In this document: positions 27,560 to 37,100 of the stretch, piece after piece
How positions within the stretch are numbered: position 1 is the first letter of the stretch
Layout: each line of letters starts with the position of its first letter
NCBI RefSeq assembly: GCF_037975235.1
Contig: NZ_CP150241.1
Span: 186,001-250,000 of the forward strand
Source: Paenibacillus sp. FSL R5-0341
GTDB taxonomy: Bacteria; Bacillota; Bacilli; Paenibacillales; Paenibacillaceae
Direction of reading: 5' to 3'
Length of the DNA: 64,000 nucleotides
The notes under the pieces: model-generated
The model's input: the letters and a program-made list of their open reading frames with translations, nothing else
What the model was told of the DNA's origin: nothing
The model's database searches: none
Made by a program: the position numbers and the translations under genes

Positions 27560-29479
27560 ATGGATTGGGAAGCCCATATCGAAAGGTGGAGCCGAACTGC
27601 CGTTAGATTGCTGGATATTCGGCATTATCGTGCGGAGCATGGAACGGTTCCTGATCACTATGTGGCGCATACGAACTTTTTCTTAATCACTACTCATGGA
27701 GAGGCTAGGGTGAGCATATCGGGCAAGGTCTACCAGACCCGTTCATCTTACATATTACATGGGGGAGCAGATGCTGAGCTGAGTATTGTGCCGCTGGGTC
27801 AGGACTTTGCCTGTTATCTGATTTTATATACAGCCGAGTGTCTATCGCCGGAGGAACGGAAGAGCTTCCAGGTGACGTATGCGTTTGCTCCGTATGCAGT
27901 ACTCCCTGTTCAGGAAAAGTGTGAATCTATGAACCGTTTGTGGCAAGAACCCGCTTCCATAGACAAGCTACAGGCGCAGTCGGTCTTTCTTCCATTGGTG
28001 TACGAGATCATGCGGCAACAGATCCAGACATTGGCCAAAAAGGAAAGCAGCAGACCCAACATCGTCACTGAGGCAATCCACTATATTCACGATCACTATA
28101 GCGAGCCGATTACAGCCGAGGAACTAGCCAAGAGATACCATTGCAGCGCCAGCTATTTATCCCGTTTGTTCAAAAACCAGATTGGACTAGGACCCATTGA
28201 ATATCTCATTCATGTGCGCGTTCACAGATCAAAGCAGTACCTTCTAAAGTCCGAGGCACGTATCCAGGAAATCGCGAGCAACGTAGGTTATGCAGATGTG
28301 TATTATTTCAGTCGCTTGTTCAAAAAGCATACCGGATTATCGCCACTTCAGTTTCGTGCGGAACATCGGCAACAGATCCAGGTTCAGTATAATCCATTAC
28401 GCGGGTTAGAATCGTCTATTGTAACCCCTAACTCCGGTTCTCATAATGAGAATGAGACTTATTATCAACGGATTAGGGAAGGGGACACATCCATGTTTAG
28501 ATTTTCACGACCGGCCTTTGGGGCGATGATGTTATTATGTACATCCTTGCTTCTAAGTGCATGCCAGACAAGCAGTACTCCAGGAGCAGCGGCTTCCCAG
28601 CCAGCTTCATCAGATACGACTACTGCTGTAACTACAGACAGCGTAGCTACGGAAACGCGGATGTATAAGCATCTGAAAGGCGAAGCCGAAATTCCTGTGA
28701 ATCCACAGCGAATTGTCAGCTTCTATCACTTGGGTGAGTTAATGGCGCTTGGGGTGAAGCCAGTTGGCACAACGACATTTATTTTAGATAATCCACTTAT
28801 AAGTGATACTTCCGGTATTTCAGATGTGGGTGTTCCGCCAGATGCGGAGAAAATTCTGTCACTGGAGCCAGATCTGATTGTTACAACGGCAGCATTTGCG
28901 GAGGCTGTGGAAGGCGGGTATGATGCACTGAGTCAGATTGCTCCAACCATTGTTGTCGAGCAGTACAACGACCCGATTAAAGATGTGGAGATGTTTGGTG
29001 ATATTCTTGGGAAACAAGAGGAAGCACGGCTATGGAACGAGCAATTCACGGCTAAAATCGCGGAGTATAAAGATAAGATTAGCCCTTATGTAGGTTCCGA
29101 TGAGACGTTCTCCATATTAAATGTGCGTCCGGATGCACTTTTTGTATACGGGGATACCAATATGGGAGGCAATATCATCTACAAGTACCTCGGGTTGAAG
29201 CCAGCCGCCAAGGTAGAGACAGACGTGATCAAAGGTGAGACGTGGGAAATTTCTTCTGAGGTGATTCCTGACTTTATTGGTGACCGGTTATTCCTTGCTG
29301 TCAATGACGGGGCGGAGGATAAACTCAAGGATGTACAGAAACTGATTGAGCAATCGCCAGCAGGGAAAGCGAATAAGGTCTACAATATTGATTTTGACGA
29401 GTTTCTGCTCAGTGACCCCATTTCGGTAGAGCAACAGCTGGACATCATTGTTGATATACTGGTCGGAAACAACGAATAG
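27560..29479 (+). CDS. AraC-type regulator fused in frame to a siderophore-type binding lipoprotein
   Basis: A single 639-residue frame has two parts. Residues 1-311 are an AraC regulator: an N-terminal sensing region and two HTHs at about 170-275 (EPITAEELAKRYHCSASYLSRLFK, ARIQEIASNVGYADVYYFSRLFKKHTG). Residues 312-639 are a complete lipoprotein precursor: MFRFSRP, a hydrophobic stretch, lipobox LLLSAC with Cys335, a Ser/Thr linker, then a class III iron-complex binding domain (NPQRIVSFYHLGELMALGVKPVG, SLEPDLIVT, ...). B. subtilis Btr has the same domain pair without a signal sequence. The ATG at 28493 has its own AGGGAAGGGG ribosome site 8 nt upstream. The locus may therefore make a membrane-spanning sensor-regulator, a separate lipoprotein, or both. 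No permease genes are adjacent. Confidence 0.88.
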   Translation: MDWEAHIERWSRTAVRLLDIRHYRAEHGTVPDHYVAHTNFFLITTHGEARVSISGKVYQTRSSYILHGGADAELSIVPLGQDFACYLILYTAECLSPEERKSFQVTYAFAPYAVLPVQEKCESMNRLWQEPASIDKLQAQSVFLPLVYEIMRQQIQTLAKKESSRPNIVTEAIHYIHDHYSEPITAEELAKRYHCSASYLSRLFKNQIGLGPIEYLIHVRVHRSKQYLLKSEARIQEIASNVGYADVYYFSRLFKKHTGLSPLQFRAEHRQQIQVQYNPLRGLESSIVTPNSGSHNENETYYQRIREGDTSMFRFSRPAFGAMMLLCTSLLLSACQTSSTPGAAASQPASSDTTTAVTTDSVATETRMYKHLKGEAEIPVNPQRIVSFYHLGELMALGVKPVGTTTFILDNPLISDTSGISDVGVPPDAEKILSLEPDLIVTTAAFAEAVEGGYDALSQIAPTIVVEQYNDPIKDVEMFGDILGKQEEARLWNEQFTAKIAEYKDKISPYVGSDETFSILNVRPDALFVYGDTNMGGNIIYKYLGLKPAAKVETDVIKGETWEISSEVIPDFIGDRLFLAVNDGAEDKLKDVQKLIEQSPAGKANKVYNIDFDEFLLSDPISVEQQLDIIVDILVGNNE

Positions 29480-29620
29480 AACGTCCAATACCTTGTGGTC
29501 TCTCTTATGCCAAATTGATTCAAGCCCACTGGGAGGGGTAGAATAACGAGAGGATGATCAATTTTTAACAGTCTAATCTCGGAACGAAAATCCAACCTTT
29601 TGGCAAAGGAGAGTTCTCAC

Positions 29621-30475
29621 ATGAAGCATCACATTCCGGAATATACATTGAACGATGGCTTGAAAATACCCGCAATTGGATTTGGTACCTATAGTTTAAA
29701 AGGTGAAGAAGGCGTTAAATCGATCGTATCCGCGATGGATGCGGGTTATCGATTAATTGATACGGCATATAACTATGAGAATGAGGCAACAGTGGGCAAA
29801 GCAATCAAGCAGAGCTCCGTTGCCAGAGAAGAGCTGCTGATTTCGTCGAAGCTGCCGGGGCGCTATCACGCTCATGATAAAGCGCTCGTAGCGATTCAGG
29901 AATCCCTGTATAGAGCCGACCTGGATTATTACGATCTGTATCTGATTCACTGGCCCAACCCCAAAAAGGATGTGTACGTGGAGGCATGGCAGGCTCTAAT
30001 TGAAGCGAAAAGACGCGGATATATCCGATCCATTGGAGTGAGTAATTTCCTGCCCGAGCACAATGAACGCCTCATTAAGGAGACGGGGGTAGCACCGAGT
30101 CTGAATCAAATTGAGCTGCATCCATTCTTTGACCAAGCCGATCAGCGGGAACAGGATAAGAAACATGGCATTGTGAACGAGTCCTGGAGTCCAATCGGAC
30201 GTGGCAATGATGCTGTTCAGGACATCGTCAAAGACGAAAAAATTCTCCGCATCGCGGAAGCTCACGGGAAAACGCCTACCCAAATCATCTTGCGCTGGCA
30301 TATCCAGCTGGACTCCATTCCAATTCCGAAAGCCGGCTCGCTTCAGCATCAGCAAGAAAATATTGATATTTTCGACTTTGAGCTGAATGCGCAGGAGATG
30401 GAGATGATCTCTTCGTTTAGCCGTCCAGATGGACGATTGTGGGATCAGGACCCGAGTGAGTATGAAGAATTTTAA
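29621..30475 (+). CDS. Aldo/keto reductase (AKR family)
   Basis: This is a 284-residue NADPH-dependent oxidoreductase with a TIM-barrel fold. The catalytic tetrad is visible: Asp and Tyr in LIDTAYNYENEATVG, Lys in LLISSKLPGRYH, His in LYLIHWPNP. The cofactor segment IPIPKAGSLQHQQENIDIFDFEL follows near the C-terminus. It resembles the B. subtilis YtbE/YvgN group, which reduces aldehydes such as methylglyoxal. AAAGGAGAG precedes the ATG at 29621. It follows the regulator-lipoprotein gene after about 140 nt, and a functional link is not evident. Confidence 0.93.
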   Translation: MKHHIPEYTLNDGLKIPAIGFGTYSLKGEEGVKSIVSAMDAGYRLIDTAYNYENEATVGKAIKQSSVAREELLISSKLPGRYHAHDKALVAIQESLYRADLDYYDLYLIHWPNPKKDVYVEAWQALIEAKRRGYIRSIGVSNFLPEHNERLIKETGVAPSLNQIELHPFFDQADQREQDKKHGIVNESWSPIGRGNDAVQDIVKDEKILRIAEAHGKTPTQIILRWHIQLDSIPIPKAGSLQHQQENIDIFDFELNAQEMEMISSFSRPDGRLWDQDPSEYEEF

Positions 30476-30658
30476 GGCCAACGTAACCACTGGCTAAATT
30501 GGTTGCTGTATAATCTATCATCTGTAATCAGAAACCCCTATGAATAAACATGGTACAGCCTGCTGGCTCTACCGATGTTATTCCGGGGGGATTTTTGTAT
30601 TTTCGGCGATAGAAGATATATTAGTTTAATTAATGATTTACACCGTAACGGAGAGGAC

Positions 30659-30772
30659 AGAAAAAACCTAAAAAAGCGAAGCGTGCGCCTTTATCCCCAA
30701 ATTTCCCCTTGAGGAATAATCGAAAAATATGGGGGTAACAGCGATTGGAAGGTTGTTCTGTCATTGTAGTAC
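30659..30772 (+). repeat. Dispersed structured repeat, copy B
   Basis: It shares the AAGCGAAGCGTGCGCC block, a 9-bp outer stem (TTATCCCCA/TGGGGGTAA) and the second hairpin (CAG-CGATT-GGAA-GGTTG-TT-CTG) with the other copies. It lies in the 420-nt gap between the convergent aldo/keto reductase and alpha-mannosidase genes. Apart from the mannosidase terminator at 30810, nothing else is seen in that gap. Confidence 0.7.
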
Positions 30773-30809
30773 CAGTGTGAATAATATTTAGTTGAACTTA
30801 TATAGTAAA

Positions 30810-30849
30810 AAGAAAAAGAGTGCCCCTGTCATGAATGACAGGAAGCACC
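30810..30849 (-). terminator. Terminator of the alpha-mannosidase gene
   Basis: On the minus strand GTGC-TTC-CTGTCAT/ATGACAG-GG-GCAC is followed by TCTTTTTCTTTTT. Confidence 0.8.
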
Positions 30850-30896
30850 CGTAATATGAACGGCTATGCTACATAACTTATCGATAAATGTACCCG

Positions 30897-33800
30897 CTAC
30901 GCGTTCGCAATCCGGAAGGTTAGAATCTCATACGGTTTGATATCAAAAGAAATTCGACCATTTTCCACGGCGCATTCCGCTTCGTTATTTTCCAACAGAT
31001 CACACGCATATGCTTTAGCACTTGATCCTTCAGTAAGTTGGAGGGAAGCCCGAGTGCGGCGGCCATGCGCTTCGTAGACTCGGATGATCATATCATCGTT
31101 GTTCTCGGCTTTTTTGATAACCTCTAACACGACATTCTCTTGATCGACCGATGCAATTGACCATGTTCCCGGCAACGTACCGGTTTGCGATGCAATCTCA
31201 CGAGCAACCAGCGGACGGTTGAGATCATAAGCAGCTTGGATGACACGTCCTTCACGGAAGTCGCCCTGATGCGGATAGAGCGCGTAGGTGAATACGTGTT
31301 GCTCTTTGTCGGCATTTTCATTCGGGTACGTTGCGCTCTTGATCAGTGACAGTCGCATCACCGAGTTATGAATATCATATCCGTATTTGCAGTCGTTCAG
31401 CAGAGCAGCGCCGTACCCGTTCTCCGCCAGATCGGCCCACTTCTGTCCGCATACTTCAAACCGTGCCTGATCCCAGCTCGTATTGCGGTGAGTAGCACGC
31501 TCAACGTTGCCGTACTGGATTTCGTAGACGGCCTTTTCACTCCAGATATCGAGCGGGAAGGCGGCTTTCAGCAGCAAATGTTCCTGCTTCCAGTCTACGA
31601 ATGTACGGAAATCAATCCGGCGAGTATGCGCATAGAAGATGATTGTCTGCTCAATGATCGAGTCCAGGAACTGTCGCTTCACTTGCAACACAGAACGCAC
31701 CGGTCCACTTTCAACCCACTCCAGCGACTCTAGGTCGCTAATCTCCCACATATGCTGTTCATAGTAATCATCAATGTTCCACGCTTCGTATTCCGCAGGT
31801 CGATCCTCGAATACTTGCAGCACGTTACCACGCTTTCCAGACTGAAGCAGCTCACGGCCTTCCAGCTTGTCCCAGACCGATACGAACTCGGCAGATTCAT
31901 TCAGATGGATATCATACCAAGGTGTATGGATGTGGCGCTGATCTGCTTCCCACTGTACAACCGATACCCCCGCGACAAGCTCGTCTGTCAGATCCGGTGT
32001 AATTCGGAAGGATTTATACCCGGATGCAGGCACGTTCTCTGCAAGGAACACAAGTCCGCCTTCGGGAGTTCGCTGGCTTGGTACAGGGTGATCTCCATCG
32101 TAGACGGTTACTTTTCTTGCAAAAGCAGGCAGTTCAACCACATCCGTGCGTACAAATCCGGTGGTGTTAAATACCACAATGGCTTCGCCATCAGATGTAA
32201 TTCGACTGGAAATGCCGTTCAGTGCGCTGTCTTTCAGCTCATCTGTGACACGCAGAACTTCTTCATATTGCTCCTGGGAATCCACATAGACCTGCTCAAT
32301 GGAGCTGCCCGGGAGAATATCATGGAACTGGTTCAGCATCGTCAGCTTCCATGCATGCTCCAGTGCATTGGTTGGATAGGTCGCCTGTGCATTCGCCTGA
32401 CGATGAATCATGGCATACAACTCAGCATCGGCCAGCGCAAATTCACTATGCCGGTTATACCGTTTATTGCGAGCCATGGACGTGTAAGTCCCCCGGTGGT
32501 ACTCCAGATATAGCTCACCCGACCAGCGCGGAACGGAAGGAACATCCGCCAGATTCTGTTCCAGCTTCTCGAAGAACTCTCGTACAAAAGTACGTTTCAC
32601 GTCCGGTAAGCCTGGTAATCCTTTTTCAAGCCGTCTGCCGTGCTCTAGCATCTCCTCCGTTGGTCCGCCGCCTCCATCTCCAAATCCGAAACATTGCAGG
32701 ACATCTGCATTAATGTTTTTGTTCTGATATCGCTGCCACGTGCCTTTCACTTGCGAAGCATTAAACCGTCCATTATAGGTGGTTTCGAACCGCCGTTGCC
32801 TGAAATCGGGATACTTGGCATAGTCTGTCGCTGTGATGAAATGCGTTAAAACCTCAGATCCATCGATTCCTCTCCAGTACATCGTATCGTTCGGAATCTG
32901 GTTTGTATCATTCCAGGCAATTTTGGTTGTCATAAAATAATCAATACCGCTCTTGCGCATAATCTGCGGCATCGCTGCACTATAACCAAATACATCTGGC
33001 AGCCAGAGAACACGGTTCTCCACGCCAAACTCTTCCTTGAAGAAACGCTTTCCGTAGATAATCTGACGGATCATGGATTCACCCGAAATCAGGTTGCAGT
33101 CGGCTTCCAGCCACATTGAACCTTCCGCTTCCCAGCGTCCTTCGGCTACCTTTTCCTTGATTTTCTCATAGAGAGACGGGTAGTCTGCTTTCAGGTACGC
33201 ATATAACTGCGGTTGCGAGGACATGAACGTATACTCCGGGAACTTGTCCATCAAGTAGAGTACACTCGCGAAGCTCCGAATGACCTTCTCCCGAGTTTGG
33301 TCCAGAGTCCATAGCCAGGCCACATCAATATGGGTATGACCAATGCAGTGAACGGTGGGAATGTGATCACCTGCAGGCCGAGTTTCACCGTAGATATGAT
33401 TTTGCATATAAAGGCGGGCTTCCAGCACCGATACATGAAAAGCAGTACTGTTTTCCTGACGCAAATCCAATAGATTTACCGCCTGATTCAGATGTTCAAT
33501 CAGCTTCAGCCGCTCCAGGTCATCCTCACGCAGTAGATCCGCGGCATCGAGTGCAGCCTTAAGATCGTAATATAAATCTGTAACAGGCTGATGATGCTCA
33601 GCTACATATACATTGAGGAAGACATCCGCTGCCGAAGTACTACAGTACGCATATAGTGCCAGTTCGAATTCTTCACCTTTTACCGCAGTAGGTGTTAGGT
33701 CAATTTCCGTATGATTCACGTCCAGACCGCAGATCAGTTCCCCATTGAGGAATGCCAGAAATTGCGGGTTATCATAGTTCCAGATATCATCAGCACCGGT

Positions 33801-34067
33801 GACGATGGTACAAACGACTTTTTTTCCTTCCATATGATCCGGGATTTGAATGCGGGTTTTGAAGCAGCTGTGTACATCTTTACCACCCCAGCCATCCCCC
33901 TTACGGAATACGTTCCAGGAGGAAGGGTCCTCATGAACCAGTTCCCAGGAGTGGTAACCACTCTCTTTATGATAAAGCTCTGGTATATATGTCTTTGAGG
34001 TCAGTCGTGCACGTTCCAAGTGTTTCACAATGGTATGGATCCGAGTATACAAGGAATTCATTTTCAT
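30897..34067 (-). CDS. Alpha-mannosidase, GH38
   Basis: This 1056-residue glycoside hydrolase family 38 enzyme releases alpha-linked mannose from N-glycan or mannan fragments. The zinc site is in GHTHIDVAWLW (His246, Asp248), and the nucleophile Asp358 is in WLPDVFGYSAAMPQI. An N-terminal beta-sandwich of about 230 residues (GWGGKDVHSCFKTRI) and large C-terminal beta domains (FRTFVDWKQEHLLLKAAFPLD) fit the bacterial cytoplasmic class. No signal peptide is present, so mannosides must first be imported. The start is ATG 34067; the in-frame ATG two codons on is also possible. A divergent AraC regulator 200 nt away is its likely controller. Confidence 0.95.
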   Translation of the reverse strand: MKMNSLYTRIHTIVKHLERARLTSKTYIPELYHKESGYHSWELVHEDPSSWNVFRKGDGWGGKDVHSCFKTRIQIPDHMEGKKVVCTIVTGADDIWNYDNPQFLAFLNGELICGLDVNHTEIDLTPTAVKGEEFELALYAYCSTSAADVFLNVYVAEHHQPVTDLYYDLKAALDAADLLREDDLERLKLIEHLNQAVNLLDLRQENSTAFHVSVLEARLYMQNHIYGETRPAGDHIPTVHCIGHTHIDVAWLWTLDQTREKVIRSFASVLYLMDKFPEYTFMSSQPQLYAYLKADYPSLYEKIKEKVAEGRWEAEGSMWLEADCNLISGESMIRQIIYGKRFFKEEFGVENRVLWLPDVFGYSAAMPQIMRKSGIDYFMTTKIAWNDTNQIPNDTMYWRGIDGSEVLTHFITATDYAKYPDFRQRRFETTYNGRFNASQVKGTWQRYQNKNINADVLQCFGFGDGGGGPTEEMLEHGRRLEKGLPGLPDVKRTFVREFFEKLEQNLADVPSVPRWSGELYLEYHRGTYTSMARNKRYNRHSEFALADAELYAMIHRQANAQATYPTNALEHAWKLTMLNQFHDILPGSSIEQVYVDSQEQYEEVLRVTDELKDSALNGISSRITSDGEAIVVFNTTGFVRTDVVELPAFARKVTVYDGDHPVPSQRTPEGGLVFLAENVPASGYKSFRITPDLTDELVAGVSVVQWEADQRHIHTPWYDIHLNESAEFVSVWDKLEGRELLQSGKRGNVLQVFEDRPAEYEAWNIDDYYEQHMWEISDLESLEWVESGPVRSVLQVKRQFLDSIIEQTIIFYAHTRRIDFRTFVDWKQEHLLLKAAFPLDIWSEKAVYEIQYGNVERATHRNTSWDQARFEVCGQKWADLAENGYGAALLNDCKYGYDIHNSVMRLSLIKSATYPNENADKEQHVFTYALYPHQGDFREGRVIQAAYDLNRPLVAREIASQTGTLPGTWSIASVDQENVVLEVIKKAENNDDMIIRVYEAHGRRTRASLQLTEGSSAKAYACDLLENNEAECAVENGRISFDIKPYEILTFRIANA

Positions 34068-34266
34068 GTTGGTTTCCCACCTTGGTTTGTAGTAAGTACA
34101 GGCTGTAGTCGTTGTTGGAACGAGAATGCTGCAAGCGCTAACATATCAACTTTATCATACCAAAAGAGAAATGGGCGAAACTATGTATTGTATGCTGAAA
34201 ATAACGTCTTTTTATTGCATTTCATGCTAAAATAAACTCATTAGAATCGGGATAGGGGGCATGTCC

Positions 34267-35193
34267 ATGAAACCATCGGTTTTGGCATACGAGCAGGGAT
34301 ATGCGATCCATGTAAACGAGCCTGGAGATTCACTTTTTTATAATCTGGATTATGACGAACGCTCTCATGAACTGAATATGGAGTTTCAGCATTTCCACGA
34401 TTTCTATGAGATCTGTATTCTTCTGGATCGCACGGCTGCACATATCATTGAAGGCAGTATGTACGAGATTCAGCCGTATGATATCGTTCTGCTACGGCCT
34501 TCCTTACTACATAAAACGCAATATCCCAAGGGAGTGCCACCCAAACGGTTGATGATTACCTTTGCCATGCCACGCAATACACCCGGTCTTGAGAGCGGTT
34601 ACACAGAACTGTTTTCGATTTTTGAAGAACCAATACCGATATTCCGATTTACAGAAGAACGGCGTCAGGCGGTATTAGCTCCTTTAAATGAAATCTTTTC
34701 TTTATCGCAGAATCCCTCCGTACTTCAATCAGTTGCAATTCATAGCAAATTCGTTGAGTTTCTCTGTACAATCCATCGATACTCAGCGGAGAATAGCTAC
34801 GTTCGTGAAGAGACAGGTTCGTCTATGTCGCAGCGGATGTATGCCATTGCATCGTATATTCACAGCCATTATCAGAATGAGTTGTCGCTTGAAGAGATAT
34901 CCAAACGGTTTTTCGTGAGTGCCCATCATCTATCCCGTCAGTTTAACAAAGTCACAGGCTTTACATTTACCGAGTATATTCAGATGACCCGAATTCGCAA
35001 CGCCCAACAAATGCTCCTGAACTCTAACCAAAAAATCACCGAGATTGCAGCACAGTGCGGCTTCGCCAGCTTCTCTCAATTCAATCGCATCTTCAATAAA
35101 CTGAATGGCATGCCACCAAGTGCATATCGCCGAAGCAGACAATCGCAGAGCGAACGTGAAATGATGAAGAGAGATAAAACGAATGCGAGATAA
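34267..35193 (+). CDS. AraC-family transcriptional regulator, divergent to alpha-mannosidase
   Basis: This 308-residue regulator has an N-terminal cupin-type sugar-sensing domain (residues of about 20-165; FQHFHDFYEICILLD, YEIQPYDIVLLRPSLLHKT) and a C-terminal AraC double HTH (ELSLEEISKRFFVSAHHLSRQFNKVTGFTFTEYIQ, QKITEIAAQCGFASFSQFNRIFNKLNGMPPSAYRRS). The ATG at 34267 lies about 7 nt after GGGGGC; the ATG at 34261 touches that site and is less likely. It is divergently arranged with the GH38 gene across a 200-nt gap, so it probably activates it in response to a mannoside. The AT-rich defence operon begins 150 nt downstream. Confidence 0.92.
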   Translation: MKPSVLAYEQGYAIHVNEPGDSLFYNLDYDERSHELNMEFQHFHDFYEICILLDRTAAHIIEGSMYEIQPYDIVLLRPSLLHKTQYPKGVPPKRLMITFAMPRNTPGLESGYTELFSIFEEPIPIFRFTEERRQAVLAPLNEIFSLSQNPSVLQSVAIHSKFVEFLCTIHRYSAENSYVREETGSSMSQRMYAIASYIHSHYQNELSLEEISKRFFVSAHHLSRQFNKVTGFTFTEYIQMTRIRNAQQMLLNSNQKITEIAAQCGFASFSQFNRIFNKLNGMPPSAYRRSRQSQSEREMMKRDKTNAR

Positions 35194-35340
35194 AGAGAAC
35201 TGGATCAAAAATAGAACGAAGTACTTAAATAGTGAATTGTTAAAAGAAGAAGATAGGTCAAATGAACTATAAAAAAATCGTATAATTTGGTACTATTAAG
35301 AAAATAGTGTCAATGATATTGACTAAAAGAGGGGCCAATT

Positions 35341-36630
35341 ATGAGTATACATTTAGAAGATTTATGTAATGATTATCATGAGAATAAAATTGTTCCTCTC
35401 ATAGGCGCAGGGCTATCTATGCCTTTTAATATACCCAATTGGGGAAACTTAATAAGAGAAATAACTGCAAAGTATGCTGTAGGTGATTCATCTTTTGTAA
35501 AGTTGGCTGTAGAAAAGGATTTGGAGAAATATGATTACTGGCAAGCAATCGATATTTTAAAAAGATATACAACAGTTCAAGAAGAAGACATTCAAGAATA
35601 TATAGCAACAACGATACAGAGTAAAAACAAAAGAATTGATGATGATCTACTTCATAATTATTTAGATTTAAAAGAAATGAATTTCAATCTTTTCTTGACT
35701 ACAAATTATGAAAGTATACTTCACAAATATTTAGATTGCGAATTAGATCCAATTTTACTGAGAGATATAAACTTTAATACACAAAATTTGTTTGATCAAA
35801 AAAGGGTTTGTCAGTTACATGGTACGATTTCCAATTCCGGAACCATTGTCATTAGTAAAGAAAGCTACCAACAGCTTTATAGTGATAAGAAGTATGAGAA
35901 TATTTTGAAATTAGTAACAGGTACTAGGAAGATACTTTTTATGGGTTTCTCTTTTGATGATCAGTTTATAAGAACACTTATAAAAGAACACAAAGATTTT
36001 TTTAGTACAAAACATTATATAATATTAGCCGATCCAAGTTCTGAAAAAATTAGAGAGCTTAGAGAGGAATTTGGCCTACTTACTATATCCTATAGCACAA
36101 AAGAATTTACTCATGCTGAAGGTATAAGAGCGATTTTAGAGAAGATGAAGGGAAAAACTTCTAGCGTAATTGGAAAAGATAAGGATACAGCATTACCTAT
36201 TTCTAAAATTGTAGTCGGTGCAGGTATTGAAGATCTTCAAAAAGATGTGGCTAATAATCTTTTTTATAAAAAGTTAAAGATTGAACAGATTGATGATTCT
36301 TTAATTGAACTTAGTTCTGCATTTTATGTAGCCTCAGAAGAGTATATTCGCGAATTGAAAAGAGCTGCCATTCCGTTAAATATAATAGATATGATGCTTA
36401 GAAAAGTTTTTATAAAGTACAAAGAAAGATACGCAGATACTTATAAAGAGTATGGTAATAGTGAGGAGTTTTTAAAAATTGTACACTCCAGTTTGAAAAA
36501 CTTAGACTACGGAAGGTTGAAACAATTATTAAAAGACAATTTGGCAGATGAGGATGAGATCAGAGGCTTGATTCATCTTTTAGCAGAAGATGAAAAGTTG
36601 GAGGTATGGTGGGGAGGAAATAGATGTTAA
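35341..36630 (+). CDS. SIR2-domain effector of a three-gene ABC conflict system
   Basis: The product has 429 residues. Residues of about 10-265 form a SIR2 (NAD-binding, sirtuin-like) domain: GAGLS at 22-26, LTTNYE at 119-124, the catalytic-type His160-Gly161, and a late GFSFDDQFIRTLI segment. In prokaryotic immunity such domains often hydrolyse NAD to kill or arrest infected cells. Residues of about 280-429 are a helical region (VASEEYIRELKRAAIPLNIIDMMLRKVF) consistent with the shared C-terminal domain of ABC-three-component effectors. AT-rich codon use contrasts with the flanking genes. AGAGGGG precedes the ATG. A TATAAT at 35281-35286 may be the -10. The stop overlaps the next gene's start. 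Confidence 0.8.
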   Translation: MSIHLEDLCNDYHENKIVPLIGAGLSMPFNIPNWGNLIREITAKYAVGDSSFVKLAVEKDLEKYDYWQAIDILKRYTTVQEEDIQEYIATTIQSKNKRIDDDLLHNYLDLKEMNFNLFLTTNYESILHKYLDCELDPILLRDINFNTQNLFDQKRVCQLHGTISNSGTIVISKESYQQLYSDKKYENILKLVTGTRKILFMGFSFDDQFIRTLIKEHKDFFSTKHYIILADPSSEKIRELREEFGLLTISYSTKEFTHAEGIRAILEKMKGKTSSVIGKDKDTALPISKIVVGAGIEDLQKDVANNLFYKKLKIEQIDDSLIELSSAFYVASEEYIRELKRAAIPLNIIDMMLRKVFIKYKERYADTYKEYGNSEEFLKIVHSSLKNLDYGRLKQLLKDNLADEDEIRGLIHLLAEDEKLEVWWGGNRC

Positions 36631-37100
36631 GGGATAGGGATGGGTACTTGTCGGTTCCGTCATCTATTGAATTACTTTTTGAAAATGAAAAATTAGAATT
36701 AATGAAAGTACTTTGTTTGATTAGTTCTATGTCATCAAAAAGAAGAAAATATTTATCAGTTTCAGAGATTGTGTTTTATTATGCGATTGTAAATTTTAAC
36801 CTTATCACAATATTTGAAGATGTAAATATAACTAGTTCCCCCAATCAATTTTTTCGTTTCCAATCAAGGATTAGTAATATCATAATTCGAATGGAAAATT
36901 TAAATTTTATCGAATTAAAAGCAACTTTATCGACAAAGAAAGATGATATTAAAATTAGAATTTCAAGCAGTGGAATGAAATTCTATGAAGAGCACAACTC
37001 AGTTTTTTTTCAGGAGTTGCAAGAAAGGTACGTATCAAGTTTCGAGAGGGTTAATTATACTGCTAAAAATTTAAAAAGATTAAAGGAGGGTAAGGCTTGA
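36624..37100 (+). CDS. Middle component of the ABC conflict system
   Basis: This 158-residue cytoplasmic protein is predicted to be mostly helical with a winged-helix-like core (KLELMKVLCLISSM, YLSVSEIVFYYAIVNF, FRFQSRISNIIIRMENLNFIELKAT, DIKIRISSSGMKFYEEH). The start ATG overlaps the effector stop (ATGTTAA), and the stop overlaps the ATPase start (TTGA). All three proteins are therefore translationally coupled and probably made in fixed ratio. I assign it as the small middle component by position and size; the sequence alone gives no family name. Confidence 0.7.
   Translation: MLRDRDGYLSVPSSIELLFENEKLELMKVLCLISSMSSKRRKYLSVSEIVFYYAIVNFNLITIFEDVNITSSPNQFFRFQSRISNIIIRMENLNFIELKATLSTKKDDIKIRISSSGMKFYEEHNSVFFQELQERYVSSFERVNYTAKNLKRLKEGKA

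Noticed and set aside
34068-34266. Promoter or cre site between the alpha-mannosidase and AraC genes
   Set aside because: TTGCAT and TAAAAT elements occur, but at the wrong spacing, and no palindrome near the CcpA consensus was found.
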